From positions 1 to 38,283 of the forward strand of contig CAJAPA010000004.1 of assembly GCA_903942465.1 (NCBI GenBank): a stretch of DNA of 38,283 nt. The letters are read 5' to 3'. Both the position numbers and the translations under genes were made by a program. Positions 1 through 6,730 of this stretch are shown in pieces. Position 1 is the first letter of the stretch, and every line of letters begins with the position of its first letter. The notes under the pieces were generated by a model. The model was given only the letters and a program-made list of their open reading frames with translations, was not told the origin of the DNA and did not search any database. The stretch comes from an uncultured Gammaproteobacteria bacterium (GTDB lineage Bacteria > Pseudomonadota > Gammaproteobacteria > Xanthomonadales > Xanthomonadaceae).

Positions 1-1183
1 CAAGTGTGGCTTTTAGTAGCACGAGAGGCAATGCAAAGCAGATTGCGACTATGACTTGTATTCGGACAATGCTGGCGGCATTAAGAAGCATGGCGATACT
101 GGTTCCAATGGCTTCCATAACATGCCAGGCAGCAAAGCCCCATATCAAAACGCCGCTTACTTTTAGCGAATGCCCGATCCAGAGCCCGGTAACTGGCTCA
201 AAGAGTATGGCCATGAGAATTCCGAAACAGGCAGCATATGCTGCCGCCAACAGGGTGGATTTCTTGAAAATCTTGAACGCCCAGTGGTGGTGATTTGCCG
301 CCAAGGCTTCCCGGTATGCCGGCCAAAGCGAAACCCAGAAAAGGCCAAGACTCAGCGGTATCAGAGAGAAAGCTCTCTGAACGATGCTATAGCCCGTTGC
401 CTGCTCTGCGCCGGATAATGCCGTTATCAGGAGCAGATCCAGACTGAATGCGAGAGCGGCGCAGAGTTGCAATATGAAAAACAAAGCCCCCTCATGCCGT
501 ATCTGCCTGGAAATCAGGCTATCGGCATGAAGCGGATTATCCATTGTTGGCAGGCTTTTAAGCAGCTCCCGCGTGTTCATCAGCAGCGCGGAAAGCGGAA
601 CCAAGGCGCTCCCGGCCACCAGGGCAGGAAGCCCGTATCCGGACGTGGCGAGAGCAATGACCGTGCCTGCCGTCAGCAATTGCCCCGCCGCTTGCCATCG
701 GAATGCCTTTCCACCAATGCCAAGTCCGAGCTGCAGTTTATTCGCCAGACTGAGCGGAATCGTGGCAAGTACGGCCAGCAGTACGATGGCCACGGAAGCC
801 ATGCTGATGTCGGCATCGGCCGCGGGCAGACCCAGCAGCCGGTGCCAAGGCAGAAACGGTATGGCAAGAAAGCTGAGCGTAAGAACAGCGGTTGTCTTCA
901 AAAGGCTTGAATAGGCGGTTGCAATGATTGCCGATATCTGTTCCGGGCGGTTGCCGCCTTTTGCACCCGCAATCAGGTTCATTGCACCATTGCCGAGTCC
1001 GAAGTCGAGGAAATTACTCAAGGTAATGACCGAAACCACGGCGGCCCAGGCTCCGAAGTGGCGTTGTCCCAAGGCTTCCAATACGAAAGGAACGCAGACG
1101 AACAGGTTGATGGCCGCGCAGATCTTCGCCGTCAGGGCCCAGCCTCCGGTTTTCAGGATGCGGTAGCCCCGATGGCCGATCAT
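1..1183 (-). CDS. Wzx-like polysaccharide flippase, partial (C-terminus beyond left edge)
   Basis: The reverse strand has an open frame of about 394 codons that is still open at base 1, so the C-terminus is missing. The protein is almost entirely hydrophobic, with repeated 18-22 residue membrane segments. It has an N-terminal amphipathic stretch (MIGHRGYRILKTGGWALTAK) followed by a segment typical of MATE/MOP-superfamily lipid-linked oligosaccharide flippases. Such proteins move undecaprenyl-linked O-antigen or capsule units across the inner membrane. It lies 19 bases downstream of fcl on the same strand, so it probably belongs to the same operon, which supports a surface-glycan role. The start is uncertain: an in-frame ATG at 1225 would overlap fcl and add 14 residues, and neither start has a clear Shine-Dalgarno sequence. 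Family membership is inferred from hydrophobicity, style of sequence and context; the substrate is unknown. Confidence 0.75.
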   Translation of the reverse strand, partial: MIGHRGYRILKTGGWALTAKICAAINLFVCVPFVLEALGQRHFGAWAAVVSVITLSNFLDFGLGNGAMNLIAGAKGGNRPEQISAIIATAYSSLLKTTAVLTLSFLAIPFLPWHRLLGLPAADADISMASVAIVLLAVLATIPLSLANKLQLGLGIGGKAFRWQAAGQLLTAGTVIALATSGYGLPALVAGSALVPLSALLMNTRELLKSLPTMDNPLHADSLISRQIRHEGALFFILQLCAALAFSLDLLLITALSGAEQATGYSIVQRAFSLIPLSLGLFWVSLWPAYREALAANHHHWAFKIFKKSTLLAAAYAACFGILMAILFEPVTGLWIGHSLKVSGVLIWGFAAWHVMEAIGTSIAMLLNAASIVRIQVIVAICFALPLVLLKATL

Positions 1184-1202
1184 GCCGTTCAGGCCTTCGG
1201 CC

Positions 1203-2144
1203 TTAGCTTTCAGCAACGCGCGCATGCTGTGCGTACCAGTCCAGTGTCGATGCTATGCCCTGGCCTAAAGCAATCCGTGGCTGCCAGCCCAACGATTGGA
1301 TCCGTGAATTGTCCAGCAATTTCCTTGGTGTGCCGTCCGGCTTGCTTGAGTCATAGCCGACACGGCCCCCGTATCCTGCAAGCGATACAATCATTGCCGC
1401 CAATTCATGGATGCTGACATCGGTTCCGCTACCGATATTGACGATGCCGGCCTCTGAATAGCCGCGCATCAGGAACAGGGCGGCATCGGCCAGATCGTCC
1501 ACATGCAGGAATTCACGACGCGGTGTTCCTGTGCCCCAGAGGGTAACAGTCTGGCTGCCGCTGTTGACGGCATCATGGAACTTCCGGATCAGGGCCGGAA
1601 GCACGTGCGAGGTCTCCAGATCGAAATTATCGCCGGGCCCATACAGGTTGGTCGGCATGGCGCAGACGGCGTCAAATCCATACTGTTTGCGGTAGGCCTG
1701 GCACATCTGGATGCCGGCGATTTTGGCCACGGCATAGGCTTCGTTGGTTTTTTCCAGCGGACCGGTCAGCAGGTACTCTTCCTTGATGGGTTGCGCGCAG
1801 TCGCGCGGGTAGATGCAGGATGAACCGAGAAACAGGAGTTTTCTGCAACCAGTCGCATAGGCGCTGTGGATGACATGGGTCTGGATCGCCAGATTTTCAC
1901 GGATGAAATCGGCGGGGTAGGTGCTGTTGGCGTGGATGCCGCCAACCTTGGCGGCGGCCAGGAACACATACTCGGGCCGTTCCGTGGCGAAAAAGGCTTC
2001 CACGTCGGCCTGACGTGTCAAATCCAGTTCTTGACGGCTTCGAAGCACCAGGTTTCCAGCACCTTCGGTCTGCAGGCGGCGAACGATGGCCGAGCCGACC
2101 ATGCCGCGATGGCCCGCCACATAGATTTTCGCGCCGATGTCCAT
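1203..2144 (-). CDS. fcl: GDP-L-fucose synthase (GDP-4-keto-6-deoxymannose epimerase/reductase)
   Basis: The product (313 residues; family about 310-325) converts the Gmd product GDP-4-keto-6-deoxy-D-mannose to GDP-L-fucose by 3,5-epimerisation and NADPH reduction in the cytoplasm. Visible features are the Rossmann motif GHRGMVGSAI at residues 11-20, the GSSCIYP serine segment near 107-113, and the SDR catalytic pair Y137/K141 in NEAYAVAKIAG. The ATG shares one base with the stop of gmd (TGATG at 2142-2146), indicating translational coupling with the enzyme that makes its substrate. The pair supplies a fucose donor, or a precursor of related deoxysugars, for a surface polysaccharide. The downstream gene is a flippase. 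Identification is secure from the motifs and the gmd pairing. Confidence 0.96.
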   Translation of the reverse strand: MDIGAKIYVAGHRGMVGSAIVRRLQTEGAGNLVLRSRQELDLTRQADVEAFFATERPEYVFLAAAKVGGIHANSTYPADFIRENLAIQTHVIHSAYATGCRKLLFLGSSCIYPRDCAQPIKEEYLLTGPLEKTNEAYAVAKIAGIQMCQAYRKQYGFDAVCAMPTNLYGPGDNFDLETSHVLPALIRKFHDAVNSGSQTVTLWGTGTPRREFLHVDDLADAALFLMRGYSEAGIVNIGSGTDVSIHELAAMIVSLAGYGGRVGYDSSKPDGTPRKLLDNSRIQSLGWQPRIALGQGIASTLDWYAQHARVAES

Positions 2145-3268
2145 CAGTCGCTGTGTTTTGCGGTGCGGTAGCCGGCATCGCTGACCAGGGCGTCTTTGCG
2201 GGCATTATCCAGATCCGCAAGCGCCATTTCACGCACCAGCGCCTCAAACGGGGTTTCGGCCGTCCAGCCCAGAACGCGCTTGGCCTTGTCCGGATTGCCG
2301 AGCAGGCTGTCCACCTCGGTCGGGCGGTAGTAACGTGGATCGATGGCGACGATGTGTTGGCCCGGCTTCGCTTTCGAGTCGGCAGGCACACTGGCAACTT
2401 CCGCATATTCCCCGGTACCGCGGCCATGCCAGCTCAGGGTCATTCCCAGTTCCGCGGCGGCTACATTGACGAAATCCCTGACTGAATATTGCTTGCCAGT
2501 TGCAATCACATAGTCATCCGGGATGTCCTGTTGCAGCATCAGCCACATGGCCTGCACATAATCGCGGGCGTGTCCCCAGTCGCGCAGGGCATCGAGGTTG
2601 CCGAGATACAGGCAGTCCTGCAGTCCCAGATGGATGCGCGCCAGGGCCCGGGTGATTTTGCGTGTCACGAAGGTTTCGCCGCGCTCCGGCGATTCGTGGT
2701 TGAACAGAATGCCGTTGCTGGCGTGCAGTCCATAGGCTTCGCGGTAATTCACCGTAATCCAGTAGGCATAAAGCTTGGCGGCACCATAAGGCGAGCGTGG
2801 GTAGAACGGGGTAGTTTCGGACTGCGGTGTTTCCTGGACCTTGCCGTACATTTCGGAAGTCGAGGCCTGATAAAACCGGGTTTTGCTTTCCATTCCCAGA
2901 ATGCGGATGGCTTCCAGCAGGCGCAAGGTGCCAACGGCATCGGAATTGGCGGTGTATTCGGGGGTTTCAAATGAAACCTGCACATGGCTCTGTGCACCGA
3001 GATTGTAGACTTCGTCCGGCTGCACCTGCTGCAGTATGCGGATCAGATTGGTGGCGTCGGTCAAATCGCCGTAATGCAGGAAAAAACGCCTCTCCTGCTG
3101 GTGCGGATCCTGGTACAGGTGGTCGATGCGGTCGGTATTGAATGAGGACGACCGCCGCTTGATGCCGTGTACCTCATAGCCCTTGGCGAGGAGCAGTTCA
3201 GCCAGATAGCAACCGTCCTGGCCGGTGATGCCGGTGATCAGTGCGCGTTTCCTATCGGCTGTGAGCAT
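2144..3268 (-). CDS. gmd: GDP-mannose 4,6-dehydratase
   Basis: This enzyme dehydrates GDP-D-mannose to GDP-4-keto-6-deoxy-D-mannose, the first step toward GDP-L-fucose, GDP-rhamnose or GDP-perosamine. At 374 residues it matches E. coli Gmd. The NAD(P) motif [15 protein letters not shown] is at residues 13-27, followed by the family-typical [19 protein letters not shown] region. The STSEMYG segment near 136-142 and the SDR pair Y161/K165 ([12 protein letters not shown]) complete the active site. [17 protein letters not shown] near 189-205 is the conserved substrate-binding stretch. It is the first gene of a gmd-fcl-flippase run on the reverse strand. The ATG has only a weak purine-rich site upstream. 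A 55-base gap separates it from the upstream GT-C gene, so a separate promoter is possible but none was recognised. Confidence 0.97.
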   Translation of the reverse strand: MLTADRKRALITGITGQDGCYLAELLLAKGYEVHGIKRRSSSFNTDRIDHLYQDPHQQERRFFLHYGDLTDATNLIRILQQVQPDEVYNLGAQSHVQVSFETPEYTANSDAVGTLRLLEAIRILGMESKTRFYQASTSEMYGKVQETPQSETTPFYPRSPYGAAKLYAYWITVNYREAYGLHASNGILFNHESPERGETFVTRKITRALARIHLGLQDCLYLGNLDALRDWGHARDYVQAMWLMLQQDIPDDYVIATGKQYSVRDFVNVAAAELGMTLSWHGRGTGEYAEVASVPADSKAKPGQHIVAIDPRYYRPTEVDSLLGNPDKAKRVLGWTAETPFEALVREMALADLDNARKDALVSDAGYRTAKHSD

Positions 3269-3323
3269 GGCTTTTCCGGAGGTGTGGATTCGGTTTCATC
3301 ATAACCGATGGCTCCAGCAAAGA

Positions 3324-5252
3324 CTACTTCCCGGGAGGGATTGCGGCTGATTCCGGCGTATATAATTGTTCGATCTGCTGGAGTATTTGCCTGGAATGCT
3401 GGGTGGGGTCATTCATCAAACGATCGAAGTAAGGTTGCTTAAGCTGCAGGCCTTTCTTCAGCCAGACTTCCGCGTCATCCACTAGGCCGGCACTCAACAG
3501 TGTTTCGGCGATTTTCTGGCTCAATTCTACAGTTGGGGCCACGGCGTAGGCGCGTTCCAATTCGTTCATGGTCAGGTCAAGATTGCGTTCATGGGTATAA
3601 AGCTTGGCGCGCTCGATGCGGATGTGCGATTCGGCAATCTTCAGGAATTTCGGATTGGCAAGTAATGCATCACTCATCGCCAGCCATTGTTTTGTGGTTA
3701 TCGTTTTCGGGCAGACATCTTCCTGGGCGGCCTGCCGCAGAAGCAACAAGGATTTCAGCACGCTGTTCGAGTAGGGGCTGCTACGAATGGAGCGTAAGCT
3801 TTCCTGATACAGGTCAACTGCAGAATGGATCTCCGGTCGCCAGCACTGTGCGAGCAGGCTGGTCATGGGTAAATCCGCATAGGCAATGCCGCGGTGGTAT
3901 CCATCCATTAAGGTGTCTGCAGCCGCTTGCACTTGGCCCTGATCATATTGGAATTTGGCCAGTTCCTGGGTGGCACGCAGGGACATGGGCCGTTCCTTTG
4001 CCCAAAGCGTGGTCAGCAGGCGGGCGTTGCCCCAAACCGGCGCCTGCAGTGCAGTGATGGCCATGAGCAGCGCAAGCCAGAGTGAAAACAGACCGATGCC
4101 GAGTGTGCGCCGTGGGCCATAGGAGAATGCCCAGGCCGAGAGCGCGACAACTGGTCCGAGCAGGGGCAGATAATTACGGTGCTCGAAGTAGAGCTCCAGA
4201 TCCAGAATGCTCGATTCCATGGCATGGCCGGCGAAAAACCACAGAATGGCAAAGCCGAGTATCGGGAAAGTCCTGCCTTTGACGATCGCCAAAACCAGGC
4301 CCGCGATGATGCCTGCCGCCAGCAGAAGGGTACTGATGGGCTGGGTCCAGGTGCGATAGACGGGGAAGTCGTCGAAGTAGATGCCGCTGCCGGATAGGCG
4401 CGGGATCAGAATATGGCGCACGTAATCGGCCAGCACATGGGTCTGGGTCATGAGGCGTTCCATCAGGCCGAATTCACGGCTCTCGAACGTTCCGGGCCGT
4501 GTCGCCATATATGCGATTGCAGCGAATAGCATTGCCGAAGGAATAATGCATGCCGCACGCGTGAGGTGCTGCATCAGATTCGATTTTCCGGCCAGCACAT
4601 CGTGTAGCAGAGTGGCATTCAATACCCAAGCCAGCAGAGGCAGCAGCGTGCCATTTTCCTTGCACAGGAAGGCCAGAATGGTGCACGCGCCAAGTGCTGC
4701 TATGGCCATGAATACGCCCGGTGCGTTTTTCGCCCGCATCAGCAGTGCGGTGTACGCCCATAAGCCGATCAGGCAGAAGCTTGCAGAGAGCAAGGTCATC
4801 CGCTGTACCACTAACATCTGTGCCGACAGCTGCAATGGATGGAACAGCCAGGCCGCACTGGTCAGAAGGGGCCAAAGCGGACTTTGCGGCATGATTTCTG
4901 GCGCAGCTTTGGCCAGCTGCCGTAATAGACCGAACAGCAGTACGCCGTTTAGCAGATGAATCAACACATTGGTGTATTTGAACCCGTAAGGATTGCTTGG
5001 CCAGGCATAATCATTAATCAGGAAGCTCAGTGCGGCGATGGGCCGTCCGGGACTGCCTGTGAACGCTGCAAGATAGCGGCCTAGAGAATGGCTATTCAGG
5101 CCATTATTTAGAATCTGTAGATTTTCGAGATTCGGGAAGTCATCAAAAACGAATGGACCGGAAAGTGCGGATTGAACCAAGCAAAAATAGAGTGCCAGCA
5201 GAGCAACTAGTCCTGTCGCGATGATTTTATTTTTTGAAGATAGTTCATTCAT
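3324..5252 (-). CDS. GT-C/TMTC-like multi-membrane protein with TPR-like C-terminus; candidate pilin glycosyltransferase
   Basis: This is a 642-residue inner-membrane protein. Residues about 1-420 contain roughly ten hydrophobic segments. The first periplasmic loop carries an FDD motif (GPFVFDDFPN), followed by GRPIAALSFLIN, FKYTNVLIHLLNGV and a CKENG segment. This series resembles GT-C glycosyltransferases of the PMT/TMTC (DUF1736) type, where the acidic pair in the first loop is catalytic. Residues about 430-642 are soluble, helical and TPR-like. It lies directly downstream of a type IV pilin, on the same strand but behind a terminator. Genes in that position in other bacteria (TfpW, PilO/TfpO, TfpM types) modify the adjacent pilin, so a pilin-glycosylation role is a reasonable inference, not a demonstration. 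A polymerase or ligase role for the neighbouring polysaccharide is the alternative. Base composition is visibly less GC-rich than the housekeeping genes to the right. Confidence 0.7.
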   Translation of the reverse strand: MNELSSKNKIIATGLVALLALYFCLVQSALSGPFVFDDFPNLENLQILNNGLNSHSLGRYLAAFTGSPGRPIAALSFLINDYAWPSNPYGFKYTNVLIHLLNGVLLFGLLRQLAKAAPEIMPQSPLWPLLTSAAWLFHPLQLSAQMLVVQRMTLLSASFCLIGLWAYTALLMRAKNAPGVFMAIAALGACTILAFLCKENGTLLPLLAWVLNATLLHDVLAGKSNLMQHLTRAACIIPSAMLFAAIAYMATRPGTFESREFGLMERLMTQTHVLADYVRHILIPRLSGSGIYFDDFPVYRTWTQPISTLLLAAGIIAGLVLAIVKGRTFPILGFAILWFFAGHAMESSILDLELYFEHRNYLPLLGPVVALSAWAFSYGPRRTLGIGLFSLWLALLMAITALQAPVWGNARLLTTLWAKERPMSLRATQELAKFQYDQGQVQAAADTLMDGYHRGIAYADLPMTSLLAQCWRPEIHSAVDLYQESLRSIRSSPYSNSVLKSLLLLRQAAQEDVCPKTITTKQWLAMSDALLANPKFLKIAESHIRIERAKLYTHERNLDLTMNELERAYAVAPTVELSQKIAETLLSAGLVDDAEVWLKKGLQLKQPYFDRLMNDPTQHSRQILQQIEQLYTPESAAIPPGK

Positions 5253-5280
5253 TCGTATTCCCGTACAGATAGTAACGCAT

Positions 5281-5304
5281 AAAAAAGCCCCCTTGCGGGG
5301 GCTT
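5281..5304 (-). terminator. Intrinsic terminator of the downstream pilin gene
   Basis: An 8-bp perfect stem (5285-5292 with 5297-5304, AAGCCCCC/GGGGGCTT) encloses a 4-base loop and is followed on the reverse strand by six T (5286-5281). It lies 20 bases past the pilin stop at 5325 and before the GT-C gene start at 5252. Full transcription of the GT-C gene therefore needs read-through or its own promoter. Confidence 0.9.
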
Positions 5305-5324
5305 CCTTGTGCGAACAGGCGCTA

Positions 5325-5750
5325 TCAGCGGCAGTTGGCAGGCTTGTGCTTGTCTTGCACAGTGCCGGTCAGGCAGGTCCACTTGACCGAGCCCGTTGAA
5401 TAGCTAGGGGTCAAAATCAAAGTTTGATTGTTAATGGCAGCTTCAGTTGACGAATAGGTTATGGTAATCACGCCTGAGCCTGAAAGAGCAATGTCGCTGA
5501 CATCGTTGCCGTTGATGGAGGCGGCAGTCGGAAGGCCGGCAGAACCGTTTGTTGCAGGAAATTTACCAGTCGAGGATTTGGTTTCAGAAACAGCCAGTTT
5601 GGCGGCGCCGGCCAGATTCATGCCTTCCGACACTTTCGCGCGGACGGTGTAGTCTTGATAAGCCGGAATGGCGATGGCCATCAGGATGCCGAGGATCGCG
5701 ATGACGATCATCAGTTCAATCAGGGTGAAGCCTTTTTGGATGGATTTCAT
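5325..5750 (-). CDS. pilA: Type IV major pilin (copy 1, downstream copy)
   Basis: A 141-residue pilin precursor with a class III leader. MKSIQKG precedes the cleavage site, the mature protein starts [16 protein letters not shown], and E5 of the mature chain is present. PilD peptidase would cut after G7 and methylate F8. The hydrophobic alpha1-N helix is followed by [15 protein letters not shown], the usual pilin junction. Two cysteines near the C-terminus (WTC and the final ANCR) form the expected disulfide-bonded loop. The product is assembled into the pilus in the inner membrane and periplasm and extends through the PilQ secretin. Start choice is supported by the Shine-Dalgarno AAAGGGGA about 7 bases upstream. 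It is clearly homologous to the pilin at 6086-6514, including the SAGLP-AASI-G-DV block, so the two are a tandem duplication. Confidence 0.96.
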   Translation of the reverse strand: MKSIQKGFTLIELMIVIAILGILMAIAIPAYQDYTVRAKVSEGMNLAGAAKLAVSETKSSTGKFPATNGSAGLPTAASINGNDVSDIALSGSGVITITYSSTEAAINNQTLILTPSYSTGSVKWTCLTGTVQDKHKPANCR

Positions 5751-5967
5751 GATTTATCCCCTTTAGGAAAAATGTTTGGTTTGCGACGTGTCGACACACT
5801 GCGGCAGCGTTGAATTGCAACCGCCGTGGGGTGCCTGATAAAGATGCCCCAAATTAAATGGGTTCGCAAGTGTTTTATTCGGCCTGGGCAGCTATTGGGA
5901 AAAATGATTAAAAATAAGTGCTTAGTCACAAAAATGGCAGGTATATTTGGCCGTTTTTTGGCCAATA

Positions 5968-5984
5968 GTGACGCAGAGCGTCAC
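5968..5984. promoter_or_regulatory. Perfect 7-bp-arm inverted repeat upstream of pilA
   Basis: GTGACGC (5968-5974) and GCGTCAC (5978-5984) are exact reverse complements separated by aga. The site is about 220 bases upstream of the pilin start at 5750, a distance compatible with an upstream activator site. A second dyad, TTGGCC/GGCCAA at 5947-5965, is only two bases away. The binding protein is unknown; PilR is a candidate by context only. Confidence 0.45.
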
Positions 5985-6038
5985 ATCCCGGACTGCTGTG
6001 GCAGCCCCCTCAAAGGGGCTACGCAAGTAGATGCGCAG

Positions 6039-6064
6039 AAAAATGCCCCGCGGGTGCGGGGCAT
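6039..6064 (-). terminator. Intrinsic terminator of the upstream pilin gene
   Basis: A stem ATGCCCCGC (6043-6051) pairs with GCGGGGCAT (6056-6064) around a 4-base loop and is followed on the reverse strand by five T (6043-6039). It begins 22 bases after the stop of the pilin gene at 6086. It should separate transcription of the two pilin genes. Confidence 0.88.
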
Positions 6065-6085
6065 GCTTTCAAACGTAGCCGGAAC

Positions 6086-6514
6086 TCAACGGCAATCGGC
6101 GGGCAGATACTGTTCTTCCAGCGTCGAGCCGGTATTGCAGCTCCAGGTCATCGATCCGCCACCGTAGGCCGGCGTCAGCACCAGGGTTTTGGCATGGATA
6201 GCGGGATCCATCGACGCGAACGTCACGGTAATCAGCCCGGCACCGGAGACGGCGACCGAGCCGACATCATGACCGGTGATGGATGCTGCGGCCGGTAGAC
6301 CCGCGGAAGCATTGGCACTCGGCCAACGGCTGGTAGACAAGCGGAATTCGCTCACTGCTGTTTTGGCGGCACCAGCCAAACTGATGCCCTCGGAAACTTT
6401 GGCGCGGGCGGAGTAATCGGCGTAGGTGGGCAACGCGATGGCCAGAAGGATGCCGATGACCGCAATCACGACCATCAGTTCAATCAGGGTAAAGCCTTTA
6501 TTGAGGGTTTTCAT
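6086..6514 (-). CDS. Type IV major-type pilin (copy 2, upstream copy)
   Basis: A 142-residue pilin precursor with leader MKTLNKG and mature start [18 protein letters not shown]. The mature E5 is present, as is the usual alpha1 continuation ([15 protein letters not shown]). A C-terminal disulfide loop is formed by the cysteines in WSC and ADCR. It resembles the pilin at 5325-5750 along the whole length. The main differences are in the C-terminal half (residues about 55-130), as expected for surface-exposed or antigenically diverging copies. The ATG has Shine-Dalgarno CAGGAG about 8 bases upstream. The 216 bases between it and pilR hold its leader, including a stem-loop at 6565-6582. Which copy is the main pilus subunit cannot be told from sequence, so no symbol is assigned. 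Confidence 0.95.
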   Translation of the reverse strand: MKTLNKGFTLIELMVVIAVIGILLAIALPTYADYSARAKVSEGISLAGAAKTAVSEFRLSTSRWPSANASAGLPAAASITGHDVGSVAVSGAGLITVTFASMDPAIHAKTLVLTPAYGGGSMTWSCNTGSTLEEQYLPADCR

Positions 6515-6564
6515 AAGTGTGCTCCTGTAATAACCAGTGGCATGCCTTAGGAGTGTCCCCTTTC

Positions 6565-6582
6565 ATCCGCGTGCATGCGGAT
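6565..6582. promoter_or_regulatory. Inverted repeat in the leader of the upstream pilin
   Basis: ATCCGC (6565-6570) and GCGGAT (6577-6582) are exact reverse complements around six bases. The site is 51-68 bases before the pilin ATG at 6514. It could be an operator or a stem-loop in the 5' leader. No sigma54-type GG-N10-GC pair was found between this gene and pilR. Confidence 0.35.
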
Positions 6583-6730
6583 ATCAATCTGATGGGTAAT
6601 TAAAGAGATTTCAAGCAGTTCAGCGGGTTTTATCAGGAAACAGATGAAATGTTTACAGTGTTGACACAATCGGCGTATTTAATTTGAAGCGCATCACGGA
6701 AATCAGGCAAAAAATGCAGCGGAATCAATC

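Larger units (their letters stand above)
5751..6085. other. 335-base region between the two pilin genes with clustered dyad symmetries
   Basis: This AT-richer region holds, from high to low coordinate, the terminator of the upstream pilin (6039-6064), a stem AGCCCC/GGGGCT (6003-6020), a perfect dyad GTGACGC-aga-GCGTCAC (5968-5984) and a dyad TTGGCC-N7-GGCCAA (5947-5965). About 195 bases of leader or promoter for the pilin at 5750 follow. I see no good TGGCAC-N5-TTGC sigma54 element. The only GG-N10-GC match is the dyad at 5947-5965, whose -12 half is poor. No coding potential was recognised. Confidence 0.7.

Noticed and set aside
1-1183. Plus-strand short frames at the left edge
   Set aside because: The minus-strand frame encodes a coherent multi-membrane protein; the plus-strand frames are its shadows.
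5801-5860. GGCAC followed by TTGC upstream of pilA as a sigma54 promoter
   Set aside because: The GG-to-GC distance is 16 or more bases instead of the required 12, so it does not fit a -24/-12 element.
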